From Oreohelix idahoensis (lineage: Eukaryota; Mollusca; Gastropoda; Stylommatophora; Oreohelicidae): 64,000 bases of DNA. The stretch is from positions 21,001 through 85,000 of the forward strand of contig JAMPIV010003421.1 in the NCBI GenBank assembly GCA_024509875.1, read 5' to 3'. Positions 22,291 to 32,925 of this stretch are shown piece after piece; the first letter of the stretch is position 1, and every line of letters starts with the position of its first letter. Made by a program: the position numbers and the translations under genes. The notes under the pieces are model-generated. The model was not told the DNA's origin. It did not search any database and was given only the letters and a program-made list of their open reading frames with translations.

Positions 22291-24331
22291 TGTGGTGAAG
22301 TGGGATGTTATAAATATTTATAGGGGACTTAGTGTACTGACTGAGATCAGCTGTGAAGGTATCTATATCTAATAAGAGTAGTGTATTATAGATAACCTTA
22401 CTTGCTGCCACATATGTATACCTCAGTCAGAATTATTCTGGAATAGTGTGATGACTACGTTATATGTCTAGGGTATGTGTATGATGAAGTGTAAGTCATA
22501 ACAACAACAGACAGATAAACAATTTAATTTATTCCACCACACTTGACAACACTGTGACACTCACATACATAAAACACTCTACGAGGATATCTTAAAGGAG
22601 TCACTGATAACTTTTCAAATAACAATATGTATTCAGTGCTGTCATGAATGTATATGTGTCCTGATTCAAATACAAAGGGAACCAGGAATCACAATCAATT
22701 TTAATTACAAGTTATATGTACAGAATTTATTAATATGAATCTTGTAGTGACATATATTATTAATAGTATCCTATGTGTGTCAGTTGTGTAGTAGTAATAT
22801 GAAGTAATACTGGTTTTGTTTTGTTCAAGCTCTGTTGGTATTTGTCATCATGACTTCAATAGTTTGTTTCTATTGGAACTAGTATTGGAGATGTTCTCAG
22901 TTCCTGGTATTAAAACAATTAAATTCCCCTCTTAATTTTATTTTACAATGTCATTTTAAGATGGGGGTACATAATGTTGAGCTCCATGGCCACACTCTCT
23001 TATCTTTCGTGATGACTGCAGTAAAAGACTCCTCTGCTCGATTACTTTAATGAGTTCTGGAGCCACCCCACTGGTTGCTATATGGACCAAGGAGTATGCT
23101 GTCCACCTCTGGCTTCAGCAAAGCTCTGACCAGGTGCTGCTCAATAACTTTAAGACCACGGTCCCACAATTCATGGAAATAATAAACAGTTTCGTTGACT
23201 GGCAATGAATATAGCACAACTCCGATCTGCCGATGTCCCAGGCTTTATTTTATAAAAAATATACACTGGTGCTCAACGTACTGTTTCTTAGTAGGTTTAT
23301 TACAAGATGTGGCAAGGAACAGACGCTCTGAATTGAGTATATTCGCAGCTCTACCCAATCAAACCATGTCTACACATCTTTTCAAAAAAAAAAAATACCC
23401 CTTTTCACGTTTCCCCTGACAACACAAGATAGTATTTATAGCCCGACCAATCGTGTTTAGTCTTACATTTGTTGCGCTCCAATCAAATAGGAGTTAACAT
23501 GGTAGGCTATTTCCGTAACGTAATGTTTTTTCAAACACGTTATAAAAAAATTTTATGAGCAGAAATGATTTCATGCTGTCAGGCACCCCCACTATTTTAT
23601 TTTGGCCATAACTTGGTAATTCCTAGACTATTTGCGTAACGTTTTACATATTCTTTGTCAGCAAACCCTAAGGAACCCAAATATACGAATTTAATGGAGC
23701 CCATATGCATTTTCTTCTAGGATAGTCGTGCTGTTACTACCTTCTCACTTCCAAACTTGAGGGTGTCTGGGTACTGTCATGTTTTCAAACGTAAACCGGT
23801 ATAATGTCATAATTCCCAATAAGCGTTTTTTCAGGATTTTAAAACCTAACTCTGGTATGGGTAGGGTTTTTATCACTGACGATTTGAAAAAAAGCCAGTG
23901 CTTGTGGCCTTACACGCGTGATGGCAGCAATTGTGTATCGCGCGACGCGTGTTTAGTGTTGCATGTGTCCTTGCTTTCTGCCTCTCCCTTCTCTCTATCC
24001 TTTAGTCCATCTGTCTTTTAGTTACGCCGTGTATAAAATGGAATGAATGAAATATTAAATTTAGGTCATTGATCAGCTTGCGCATCTCAAGGTTTTTCCA
24101 AGAAATACAGTACACGTTTCATTGAAGAAAGCGGGTAATAATACAGTAGGCTTTTACTATCAACGTGAAAGCGTTACAATTTGCCGACGAAGTAGAAAAC
24201 AAGGGGGATTTCGAGTACAGTCATTGTGACAGCACTGTTCTTTACCATTCTTCTTTCCTTTTATTAAATTTATTTGTTAGGCTTTTCATTTACGTTTTAA
24301 TTTACATATGTGGATGTAGAATTTCACGACA
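22291..24331 (-). repeat. 5' LTR (2041 bp) of the Gmr1-like element
   Basis: It begins, on the minus strand, TGTCGTGAAATTCTACATCC and ends CCACA. It matches 16911-18946 almost base for base. On the minus strand this copy precedes the primer site and gag and so acts as promoter. No protein frame in it looks real. Confidence 0.95.
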
Positions 24332-26100
24332 GTCAGGCCCTGGAGACTTTCTAGGTTTTAATTTCTTCAGGGCTTGCTCTAACTCTTTCATGCTAAATTC
24401 TTCTTCGAATAGGGAGGCATTGACTGATGAGGCTTTCTCTTGTTTCTTTAACTGGCATAGTTGTTTCCTGTCCAGCTCTGTGAGTTTTCCTGCTCTATTT
24501 ACAGTGGCAAAGTAACGGTTGAAGTGTTCTGCTTTCTTTTGGTCTTCAGTGATTGTTTTCTTTCCCTCTGTCATTGGCTTTGGATTCATCCTTCTACTTT
24601 TTCCAGAAAGATTATTTACTAATGCCCATGCTTTATTTCCATTCTGCCTGAGATCTAAGCTGGAGCATGTTTCTGTCCATTTAGCTGTTTTTCGCCTTCT
24701 TAACTGTAAGTTTTACTTTGGCACATGCTTTATTGTACTGAATCTTTGCTTCTTGTGAAAGTAAGGTCTCAAGTGTTGTTCCAGAATGGTTTATACATTT
24801 TCCGGCTGCCCCTTGGGATGGACTGAGATGCTGCATTCAAGACTGATTTTGTCAGTTCTTCACTGAATGTTTCGACACAGTTGGTATCAATGTTTTCTAG
24901 GAGGCGGTCAGATGTTTCTTGGAATAGCCTCCAATTCGCTTTTTGAAAATTCCAGCGAGTTCTCTGTCTGAAACATGATTTAGCGGGGGTGGTTATGGTG
25001 GTGAGTAGTGGTTTGTGATCACTGTCAATGTCACCCAGAACCTGAAATTGACTAAAGTTTGTTAGGTCAGATGAGCACATGGTCAAGACAGGTTGGCTGA
25101 GAAAGAGGTGGACCTGTGTAGCAGAGTTGGTGGGGATTAAAATCTTGTAATACTGACAGGTTAGTTGTTTTCACAGGTCTCTTCAATGTATCTTCCTGTA
25201 CTGTTGTAGTCAGGATAACCCCAACGGGGTGAGTGTCCGTTGGTCACCAACAAAAAGGGTTTTGTGAAACCGTGCCTTGTTTAGTTCTGGTATGTTGCAT
25301 GTTGTCTGAGGTGGACTGTACACATTTTATATAGTAAATTTCCCTCCATTGTGCCAGATATTGACTTTTTGTACATCTGTGGGATAGTCTGTTGATAGCT
25401 GTGTGACATCTCCTTGGATGTCATTCCGGATGTATGTTACTATGCCACGGCAACCAATGTACTTACAGGCGTAACTAGTGTATCCAGACAGGTGCAGGTC
25501 AAAGGCTTTGTGTAGAGTTTCTTGTTCTTCATCTTCCTCGTTCGTCCTGAAAAGGACGTTGGTTGCGTTGTGCCCGTTTACAGCGAAGCTGCGATATTTG
25601 CGCCTTTCGGCCGACACATCCGACTTCCGAGTTTCTTGTAAAGCAGCCACATGTACATTGTGACTGTCTAGCAGTTTGGCAAGTTCAAGCTTTTTGTTTC
25701 TAACGCCACAGATGTTTAGCTGCAGAATATTAAGTGTAGATGTGTTTTCTGTGTGATTTGGTTTCTTTTTGCTCCTTCTCCCACTTTTCCTCTTCTTGGG
25801 AAATCTGTCTTTTAGGTTTTTTCCAGTAATCAATCTTTCGTACATTACAACCTGGTTACCCACTGTCTGGCGCGGACCTTGATAGCCGAGGCGTCGTCCG
25901 ATCTCGTTTGAATTAATCAATTTTGACATTTTCATCATCATGCCATTGTGATGCTGAGGTGCCTGTGGATTTTCTACCCACCCTGGGTAGAAGCCAGAAG
26001 TATATTGTGCCAGCTCTAGGGGAGATAAATGGGGTGTTTTTGCGTCTCCCTGAGATACGTAGCCAAGGTAGGGCTCACAGTGCTCATTCCCCGCCACCAA
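24332..26100 (-). pseudogene. LINE-B endonuclease and upper RT half
   Basis: The frame 25327-26100 has a basic leader (KKRKSGRRSKKKP). The endonuclease start LNILQLNICGVRNKKLELAK and the catalytic LQET follow, then GYTSYACKYIGCRGIVTYI. After a break the endonuclease ends with the SDHKPLL motif (24769-25086). Next come a linker with RKMYKPFWNN and the RT start with LKKLKPRKSPGPD (24302-24589 frame, up to the LTR border). A 103-bp insert sits within the endonuclease (see 25526-25628). The endonuclease would nick target DNA for target-primed reverse transcription. Confidence 0.8.
25526..25628 (-). mobile_element. 103-bp retroposed unit in the LINE-B endonuclease, 11-bp TSD, in frame
   Basis: The sequence matches 41261-41361 at about 95 percent (five mismatches seen in 101 bases), while the flanks do not match. 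It is bordered by GAGTTTCTTGT at 25515-25525 and 25629-25639, a clean target duplication. On the minus strand it ends in a GAACGAGGAAGATGAAGA tail like the (GAA)n ends of nearby LINEs. Insert plus TSD equals 114 bp, or 38 codons, so the host frame stays open. The QET motif is duplicated, and the loop before GYTSY is about 37 residues longer than in LINE-A. Confidence 0.85.
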
Positions 26101-26405
26101 TTACCTGCTGGTTACGCCGAGTTCTCCAAGGCTCTAGGCATATAACCAAAAGTTGAAGGCAATAGGATCGTCACGTCCTGAATCTCTGTGCCTGTACGAT
26201 AGGTTCCTGTCTTCAGGAAGTAGTTCATACTCGTTCCCACTCCTAAGACTTTGTTCAGTATCTATCGGGCTCCTTCCCACCACAGAGGGTGTGTGCGGTG
26301 TAGTGCACCGGTGTTATTATCGAGGTTTGCTCCTCTAGATCCGTTGTGTTTAGCCGGGGGGTTCGCACCCTCAGTTACCAGGACTACCTCGAGGAGGGTG
26401 TGGCT
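26101..26405 (-). other. LINE-B 5' untranslated region (approximate)
   Basis: GC-richer sequence upstream of the endonuclease frame, without a frame of its own. The outer border is a guess from the change to AT-rich sequence with ATATATAACACA at about 26409. Confidence 0.45.
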
Positions 26406-26564
26406 CTTCATATATAACACAAATTGTTTTTGAAGGTTTCAACTGAATTACGGTGGTTGTATCCCTTGACTTGTCCGGATAATCCCGACTACTGCACGGT
26501 TATGCCAGAATGTGAGTGAACTATGTACCAACAAATAGACTCTGGTTGTTTTTAAATATAACTT

Positions 26565-26890
26565 ACAGTCAGTTAGGCAAGCTGTAGATTTCGAAAGAGA
26601 GGCACTGAATTCCTTCAAGCAGTCAGTTTGACAAATTGCAGTCAGTTAGACAAATTGCAGTCACCTAGAAAAAGTTGCAGATATCAAACGAGGGAAGTGA
26701 ATTCCTTCAAGTAGTCAGTCAGAAAAATTGCAGTAAGCTGGACAAATAACAGCCAGTCAGACAAAGTTCAGTCGAATAGATCAGTTGCATTCAGTTATAC
26801 AAGTTACAGCCAGACAAGTTGCAGTCAGTTAGATAAGCTGCAGATTTCAACATATGGCAGTGAATTCCTTCAAGCGGTCAGTACGGACAT
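26565..26890. repeat. Degenerate tandem repeat (CAGTCAGTTAGACAA-type)
   Basis: Units resembling CAGTCAGTTAGACAAATTGC recur many times. At a larger scale a block with GCAGTGAATTCCTTCAAGC recurs three times at roughly 110-150-bp spacing. It looks like an old minisatellite. Confidence 0.75.
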
Positions 26891-26949
26891 TGCTGTTGAT
26901 TGGGCTGACTTCAACACCATTCTGACACAAAAGTTAACCTGACCATTAG

Positions 26950-28310
26950 ATGCACGATTCGCGTTATCATCTCATCTCAACCCATAACCCGTCATGGGTC
27001 GTAGGGGTGCCATGGTGGAAGCATCAGCAGACAGGGTCCTCCACTGCTCTCTATTCTCAGCAATGCGTACAAGTGTGGAGAAACCGTGTCCTGCCCATTC
27101 TTTGATGTTATCAGCCCAGGATTTTCTTTGCCTTCCTCTTCTCCGTTTACCTTCGACTGTTCCCTGGAGATCGTTTTCGAAAGGGAGTCATGACGAGTTA
27201 CATGCCCAAACCAGGCAAGCTTTCGACGTTTCACTATTGACAAAAGTGGTTCTTGGTGGCCTGCATAGGTGTTTATCTTTTCTCTAACATAGACATTTGT
27301 TTTGTGCTCTTTATAGCAAATGCGCAAAATTCTTCTATAACATTTATGCTCGAAAGCCTGAATCCTTCGCTCCGTATCTGCAGTGAGTGTCCAGCCCTCA
27401 CACCCATACAAGAGAATAGATAATACAAGTGATTTGTATAATTTGATCTTCACAGGAAAACTGATGTTACTTTTCCAGATCACATTCAACCTTGTCATGG
27501 CAGCTGAGGCCATCTCAAGTCTTGTCTTGATTTCTTTATTTGATCTTCCATCACTACATATAGTGGACCCGAGATATTTAAAGGTGTTAACTTCTTCTAA
27601 CGTTTGCCCATTTAACGTAATGTTGGTCGGAACATGTTTCTTATGGCTATTCACCAATATCTTGCTTTTTTCTATATTAATTTCCATCCCATATGTTCTT
27701 GTTACTTTCTCCAGTCTAGAGGTAAGGTCTTGAAGTTCTGATTCTGTTCCAGCTATCAGATCAATATCATCAGCAAAACGTAGATTACACAGAGGTCGGC
27801 CTCCAATCGATATGGTTGATTTATAATCGTAGAGAGGCTCCTGCATAATATGTTCTAGATATATATTAAAGAGCACTGGTGACAGGATACATCCCTGGCG
27901 AACTCCTACAGTTGTTTTGAAAAAATTCTCCAATGTCATTGCTTGCAAAAACAGCACTGCTTGCGTCCTTGTATAGTGCTTCAATGATATCTATGATGTT
28001 GGTATCAAAATTGAATTTTCTCATTATTTGCCATAAGCCTTCATGCCAGACTCGATCGAAGGCTTTTGTGAAATCGATGAAGTTATGGTATAAATCATGT
28101 TGATGCTGGAGATGTTTTTCGATCAGTAATCTAATATTGAAGATTTGTTCTGAGTTACTTCTTTTTGGTCTAAAGCCAGCCTGTTCCTCTGACAAGATTT
28201 CTTCTGATTTCTGTTTTATTCTGTTCAAAAGTATCCTTAACATCACCTTACTTGGATGACTAATAAGGCTAATGGTTCTGTAGTTATACTTAGTCATATG
28301 TTCAATTCCA
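26950..28310 (-). pseudogene. 5'-truncated RTE-like LINE, reverse transcriptase
   Basis: Frame 27866-28297 has ISLISHPSKVMLRILLNR, QAGFRPKRSNSEQIFN and NFIDFTKAFDRVWHEGLW. After a frameshift near 27910, frame 26992-27984 continues with GVRQGCILSPVLFNIYLEHI, the intact catalytic LRFADDIDLIAG, FKYLGSTICSDGRSNKEI and LYGCEGWTL. Next come a C-terminal FGHVTRHD box and an early stop. The upstream endonuclease is missing. One or few frameshifts over 1.3 kb suggest moderate age. Confidence 0.85.
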
Positions 28311-28800
28311 TGTCAAGCGATATATTTCTTTAAATGTTAAAGGAACTGATATCACTCTCTGGTATTATCCCTAGAAACCACGAATGAACAACAAATCTCA
28401 CTTCGTACACATGCTATAGTCAGTCTCTAGTGTTAATATTTACAGTGTAGACTCCCTTGATTGGCTTACGTGATCCACACATTTTTTATTGTTGCCTTAA
28501 CATCCACGTTGGTACTAGGCCACCAGCAGTACGTCTAGGCCCCTGCAGTGGCTAGCTAAATGCTTGAGGGGACGAATTCTAAACTGACCTTTGTGGGCGG
28601 CTAACTTATAAAGTGATAATGGAATGATGATGATGCATTTAATTCAGCTTGCCAAAGTAGAATAATGCTGTGAAGTGATAGGTTCTGATACGATCGAAAA
28701 CATGATTTCTCAGCACACATTTTCATAGTATTTTGATTGTTGCACTGGGAAACTTGCACAATAGGCTGATCACCTGTTTGCCAGTCACTTTGATTACGGA
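28311..28800. other. No gene recognised
   Basis: No reading frame or repeat border could be supported here. Confidence 0.4.
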
Positions 28801-28801
28801 A

Positions 28802-28968
28802 ACAACAACAAATAAAGATTAATTTGTGGTTGTCCTAAAGACGCCACTAGGCGTGATGGGAAACAACGGCAAATAAAATCAATTTGTTGTTGCCCTTAAG
28901 ACGCCACTAGGCGTGATTGGCCATTGTCTGCTTTGACGGTCGATGGCTAAGGATGGAAGAAGAAGAAG
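28802..28968 (+). repeat. RTE-like LINE 3' end with a tandemly doubled 60-bp segment
   Basis: The end AGACGCCACTAGGCGTGATTGG...TTTGACGGTCGATGGCTAAGG plus (GAA)n corresponds to the last codons and tail of the RTE fragment at 14717-14800. The segment with AAGACGCCACTAGGCGTGAT is present twice in a row (about 28803-28861 and 28862-28920). The copy is too short to code. Confidence 0.7.
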
Positions 28969-29310
28969 ACTGGGAAACTTAAGAGTCTACTAGAACATCT
29001 GCAGTGGTATTATAATTTTCAACTGTGATGTAGAAACAGGGTCCGTCAAACATGTCGCCAATTAGATGTGTCACAGGCATAAGTCTTAAGGGAACATAAT
29101 CCTTCTGGGTTTCAGAGTTTCTCTCTCTCTTCTCTCTCTCTCCCGTCTCTTCTCATATCAGCTGATTTACTGGTACTGAATTGTTTAAATATTCTATCAT
29201 GCCTTCAGCTTCCAGTTGTGATATCTGATCAACAGAGAACGCCCAGGCTTCTTTTGAGTTGCATATAGAAGAACTGCGTTTGCCAGGTTTGCCACAGCAG
29301 CTGCAGGTTG

Positions 29311-29705
29311 GGTTCTTTTCTTTTTTTTTTAAGGACTATCTTCATTGCACACGGACTACTTCATCAGTGCTCCGATCTCCGATATTTTTGTTGTGGGTAG
29401 GTTTCTAATTTTTTTAAATTTTACCAGGGCAGCGGCCTGATAGGCCTACTCTTTACGATTTCCAACTGCCGTGGGATTTTTAACGTGCGCAACTTGCACA
29501 CGGGACCTCCTACTTTTTTCGCCCGTATCCAAGAAGGCTAGGCATCCGATCTCACTACCCATGAGACCAGGGGGGAGTATGACATCATTAAGACCACTGG
29601 TTCTGAAAATAATTTTTCCATAAATTATTTTCCCTCCACTGGGAATAGAACCCGGTACCTCTAGAACTTGAGGCGGACGCCATACCTCTTAGCCACTCCG
29701 ACCCC
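29311..29705 (-). mobile_element. tRNA-derived SINE, family A (395 bp)
   Basis: Read on the minus strand it starts GGGGTCGGAGTGGCTAAG, with an A-box-like TGGCTAAGAGG and a B-box-like GGTTCTATTCCC, a tRNA-like head. A body of about 280 bp and a T/A-rich tail at 29311-29331 follow. Near-identical 12-mers flank it: AGCTGCAGGTTG (29299-29310) and AGCTGCTGGTTG (29706-29717). A second copy lies at 52494-54305. It is not a functional tRNA gene. Confidence 0.8.
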
Positions 29706-30232
29706 AGCTGCTGGTTGACTAAAAATGAATGTACACTGACGTTGACGATAGATCTAACAGCCAAAGCGTAACATCGGCTTGGCTGGTGTCTTGAATTTTG
29801 CTGAGTTGAACAATCCAGTGATTGTGGCTTCGTACTCTGACGAACTCAAGAAATATCCACTGATAATTTTATCGGCAGAACCCGACTTTTCCTAAAATGA
29901 GACATTTGCGACAATATTTAAAAACAATCTTTCATTTCCCCAAGAAAACGATGCCTATGAATACTTTCACGAAGAGTATAAAGAAATAGCCTGTCTCTAT
30001 TCCCCTCAACTAGGGATTGTCCACAATCTTCTTTTTGGTGATACGTGAATCGGCAGTCGGTTGCTAATCCACTCAGTTCTGCAATCTTTTTCGCACCAAA
30101 CGTGATTACGCATTTCACGTCATTGTTAGAACTCTTGTATGCAAGAACCCGATTATTTATTTCGAATAAAACAATTCTTGTTTTTAATTTGATCTGAAAT
30201 CTGAATCTGAATACTGGATTGTTGAAATGGCA

Positions 30233-30947
30233 AAAACTGCAATAACTTCAGTGCTGAAACAGGCCCTGAAACAGGCAGTGGAAACTCGTATTGGGTACAA
30301 AGCACATGCAGAAAAGCAGATAATGATCTTTACAGATGCCCTGTCAGTAATAACAGCCCTAAAGAGCCACCATGCTATAAGATTGAAAGATCTGATAGAC
30401 TCACTTGAAAGCCTGGCCAAATGATTCAACAATTGCACAGTCCAATGAATACCAGCTCATTGCAACATTCCAGGCAACGAAGAGGCAGATACACTTGCTA
30501 AAGAAAGGTGGAGCCCTGAAACAAAACGATATAGAGACAACTTATGAAATGGCTAAAACAACTATAAAAGCCATATTTAAGTCCAAAATGGGACAGAGAA
30601 CACCCAGGTCACATAAAAGATGATACCTATCACCAGCTATCTAGGTGAGACCAGGTCATCATTTTCCGTTTACGTACTGGTCACAATAGGTTGAGGTACC
30701 ATCTACGCGTATATCACAAGTATAGGATTGGTCCAACAGATCTCTGCTCCTGTGGCACCAGCTCCATGACAGCTGAACATCTGCTCCAGTCCTGCCCAAC
30801 TTACAGCAGTGAACAGAGTGGCATATGGCAACAACCCAGTTCTCTCCACGAAAAACTGTTTGGAGATGTCAGGAACCTTGAGCTGACTACTGCCTTTATT
30901 AATGTCATTAATGTAGAAGTCTAAGAACGAACGAAGAAGAAGAAGAA
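30233..30947 (+). pseudogene. 5'-truncated RNase H LINE with 9-bp TSD
   Basis: GAAATGGCA flanks the copy (30224-30232 and 30948-30956). It covers part of RNase H (KQIMIFTDALSVITAL; IPGNEEADTLAKE-like remains in another frame). It also covers the C-terminal cysteine domain LRYHLRVYHKYRIG...CSCGTSSMTAEHLLQSCP (30691-30924), then a stop and a (GAA)n tail. Several frameshifts are present. It is the same family group as 7746-8086. Confidence 0.85.
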
Positions 30948-30956
30948 GAAATGGCA

Positions 30957-31150
30957 GACATTTGGTCAGAAAACTGGTCTTTTGCACCACAGTGTGGACA
31001 CGTGATGTTGGTGCCTTTCTTACATTTGCTATGTTTGACGTTTAGCATTAATTCGTTCAGTTTAAAAAAAAAATCAAAATCTGGGTACATTCCAGTGTGA
31101 TACAGATCTTCTTTATTTGTCTCCAACATAAATTTAAGCGATGCTATCAT
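30957..31150 (-). CDS. Small unknown ORF fragment with a CPHCG cysteine motif
   Basis: The ATG at 31150 opens a frame with KCKKGTNITCPHCGAKDQF, which could be half of a zinc ribbon. The LINE at 30233-30947 interrupts it. Across the insertion point the original frame would have run on for about a dozen residues to a stop near 30185. No family is recognised and it may be chance or the remnant of an older mobile element. Confidence 0.25.
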
Positions 31151-31929
31151 TTTTCCCTACACCTCGCTAATCCTCCCTTCCTTTTTTTTCAAGCTCACCT
31201 TCTGTACAAAATACATTAATCTTTTTTTTTTTTTTTTTAGAACTATCTTTGTTAGGACTATTTGACTATTAAGCGTCGGAGTCTGCCTGCGGTAACACAT
31301 TAGTTATTGTTATCCCAAACATCTATTGTGACTGCAGAATGTTGTGTTTACCGTTGTGAACTTGCATTTGACGTCTAGTTATTTGTCTGGTCTCTTTAAC
31401 CCGGAATGCCGGCGTTCATCTTTGATCAGTGGATAACGTGTTTGCGTATTACATTTTCCAAATGTTCAATTTGCATCCTCATGGTAAGCTGTGCACCAAG
31501 ATTCGGAGCCGATTGAATCTGCGGCAACGAAAGTGCTCTATAGATTGTTTGTTTGATAGAATTTTGTAAAAGATAACAAACTCTTCTTATTTCATAGATC
31601 AAATTAGATCAGTTGTCATCTATGTATAATCTACAATTTCCTCTAACCTTTGCTTATGTGTTACACTCTGATGTGCCTTTTCTTGTCTTTCAATACCTCT
31701 GTCTTTCTCTTGCCTTCAGCTTGTCCTGCCATTATGGGTTTCAGCAAGGTGTTATTCATTTTTATGATCAACATATTTTGTCTATCTAACTTTAATCTCA
31801 TTCAATAATTACTTTCGAAATTTGTGTCTGACTGAATGTACTGTCTGATGCTTTTAAAGAAGCAATTTCTGTATACATTCCATGAAGATCAGAAGAAAAC
31901 CTTAAAAGCCTTTTGTTTATATATATATT
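31151..31929. other. No gene recognised
   Basis: The stretch contains a T-run (31221-31239), perhaps the tail of a minus-strand retroposed fragment, and otherwise AT-rich sequence. Confidence 0.4.
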
Positions 31930-32005
31930 GCCTCGTTTTCACGAGGCGAACCACATTCAACCTAAACACAAGGTCCATTGGTAATATTAGGGAGAATGTC
32001 CAAGT
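31930..32005 (-). repeat. Hairpin-ended SINE-like repeat, copy 2
   Basis: On the minus strand TTGGACATTCTCCCTAATAT...AGGTTGAATG leads into the stem-loop GCCTCGTGAAAACGAGGC (31930-31947). The order and hairpin match copy 1 at 7117-7183. The tail here is ATATATATA instead of poly-A. The stem is conserved while the loop differs. Confidence 0.5.
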
Positions 32006-32250
32006 ACAAAAAACCATGCGGTCTGGTTTTTGCAAACATTAATCATTTTAAAAATGATGGAATTTACGAATAAAACCAAAAAAATACTCTTAACCATAAC
32101 AGAAGAAAATTGATTGGCTGTTTGCTCAAAAAGCACGCGAATAGCATATGCAACCAATTAAAAAACGGATGTGAAATGAATTTTCCTTATTTGCTTTGGA
32201 ATCCATCCTTTATCTCAATCATTGCTCCAAATCCTGATGTATCATATAAA

Positions 32251-32875
32251 TGTGGTAGGGTGGGCGAGAAGATGATGATGATTATGGTTTGATCACTCTC
32301 CTGCTTACACTCGCACCGACCCGAACAACAATAAAACTCTTGATTCTAGAGGCAGGGGCTATATTTATTTTTATAACCCATTCAGTGACAAAGCAAACAT
32401 TAAACAAATAAACTAGCGAACATAACAAAACAAAACTAAACAAACACCCAACAGTGCCCGATGCTAATGTGTCATGTCTTTGTGTTCTTCTGTGTGGGTA
32501 CACAGCGCGCCTCGTTTCGTCCTCTCTTGTCTGGACTGATACTTTAAGAAGGCCCGCTGCTGGTTCGCTATCTCTTTTTATAGGCACTAGGCTAATCATT
32601 CAACTACTGCGCGCTGGGCGTATTAATCTTGGCTACTTAAATATCACACGCGATTATCGCTTTAGGAATAGCGAAAACACAAATAAAACCTACCGCTATT
32701 ATCAAATAACACAATTCTACACCACAACTTAATTTCAATGGATTATTACGGCCTTTTCATCAATCTTCTTTATCTCGTCAGAATTTTTACATACTAGGCG
32801 CACTTCTAAAATATGGGCGATAAATCTGCCTAGAAACAGGTAGGGGGCGGGCGTCTCCTTTTCGGCCCCATCACA
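32251..32875 (-). repeat. 3' LTR (625 bp) of the LIN28-like element
   Basis: The partner of 34510-35134 and identical in length. The two differences seen are T/C in AATCAYTCAAC and A/G in ACACARATAAA. Confidence 0.95.
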
Positions 32876-32892
32876 TATCTCCCTCCTGATTT
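32876..32892 (-). promoter_or_regulatory. Polypurine tract
   Basis: The minus strand reads AATCAGGAGGGAGATA directly before the 3' LTR, a suitable second-strand primer. Confidence 0.7.
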
Positions 32893-32925
32893 TGTTGTCG
32901 TCCCGACAACATCACTACCTCATCA

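Larger units (their letters stand above)
16911..24331 (-). mobile_element. Gmr1-like LTR retrotransposon, non-autonomous (7421 bp), 5-bp TSD GTCAG
   Basis: Two direct repeats of 2036 and 2041 bp begin with TG and end with CA. GTCAG flanks the whole at 16906-16910 and 24332-24336. The tRNA-Pro primer site and the purine tract place transcription on the minus strand. The interior (18947-22290) has one intact 771-codon ORF with gag, protease-like and integrase zinc-finger parts. It has no integrase core, RT or RNase H, so it needs another element for movement. I count only about five substitutions and two short indels between the LTRs, so the insertion is recent and younger than LINE-B, which it splits. 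Confidence 0.95.
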
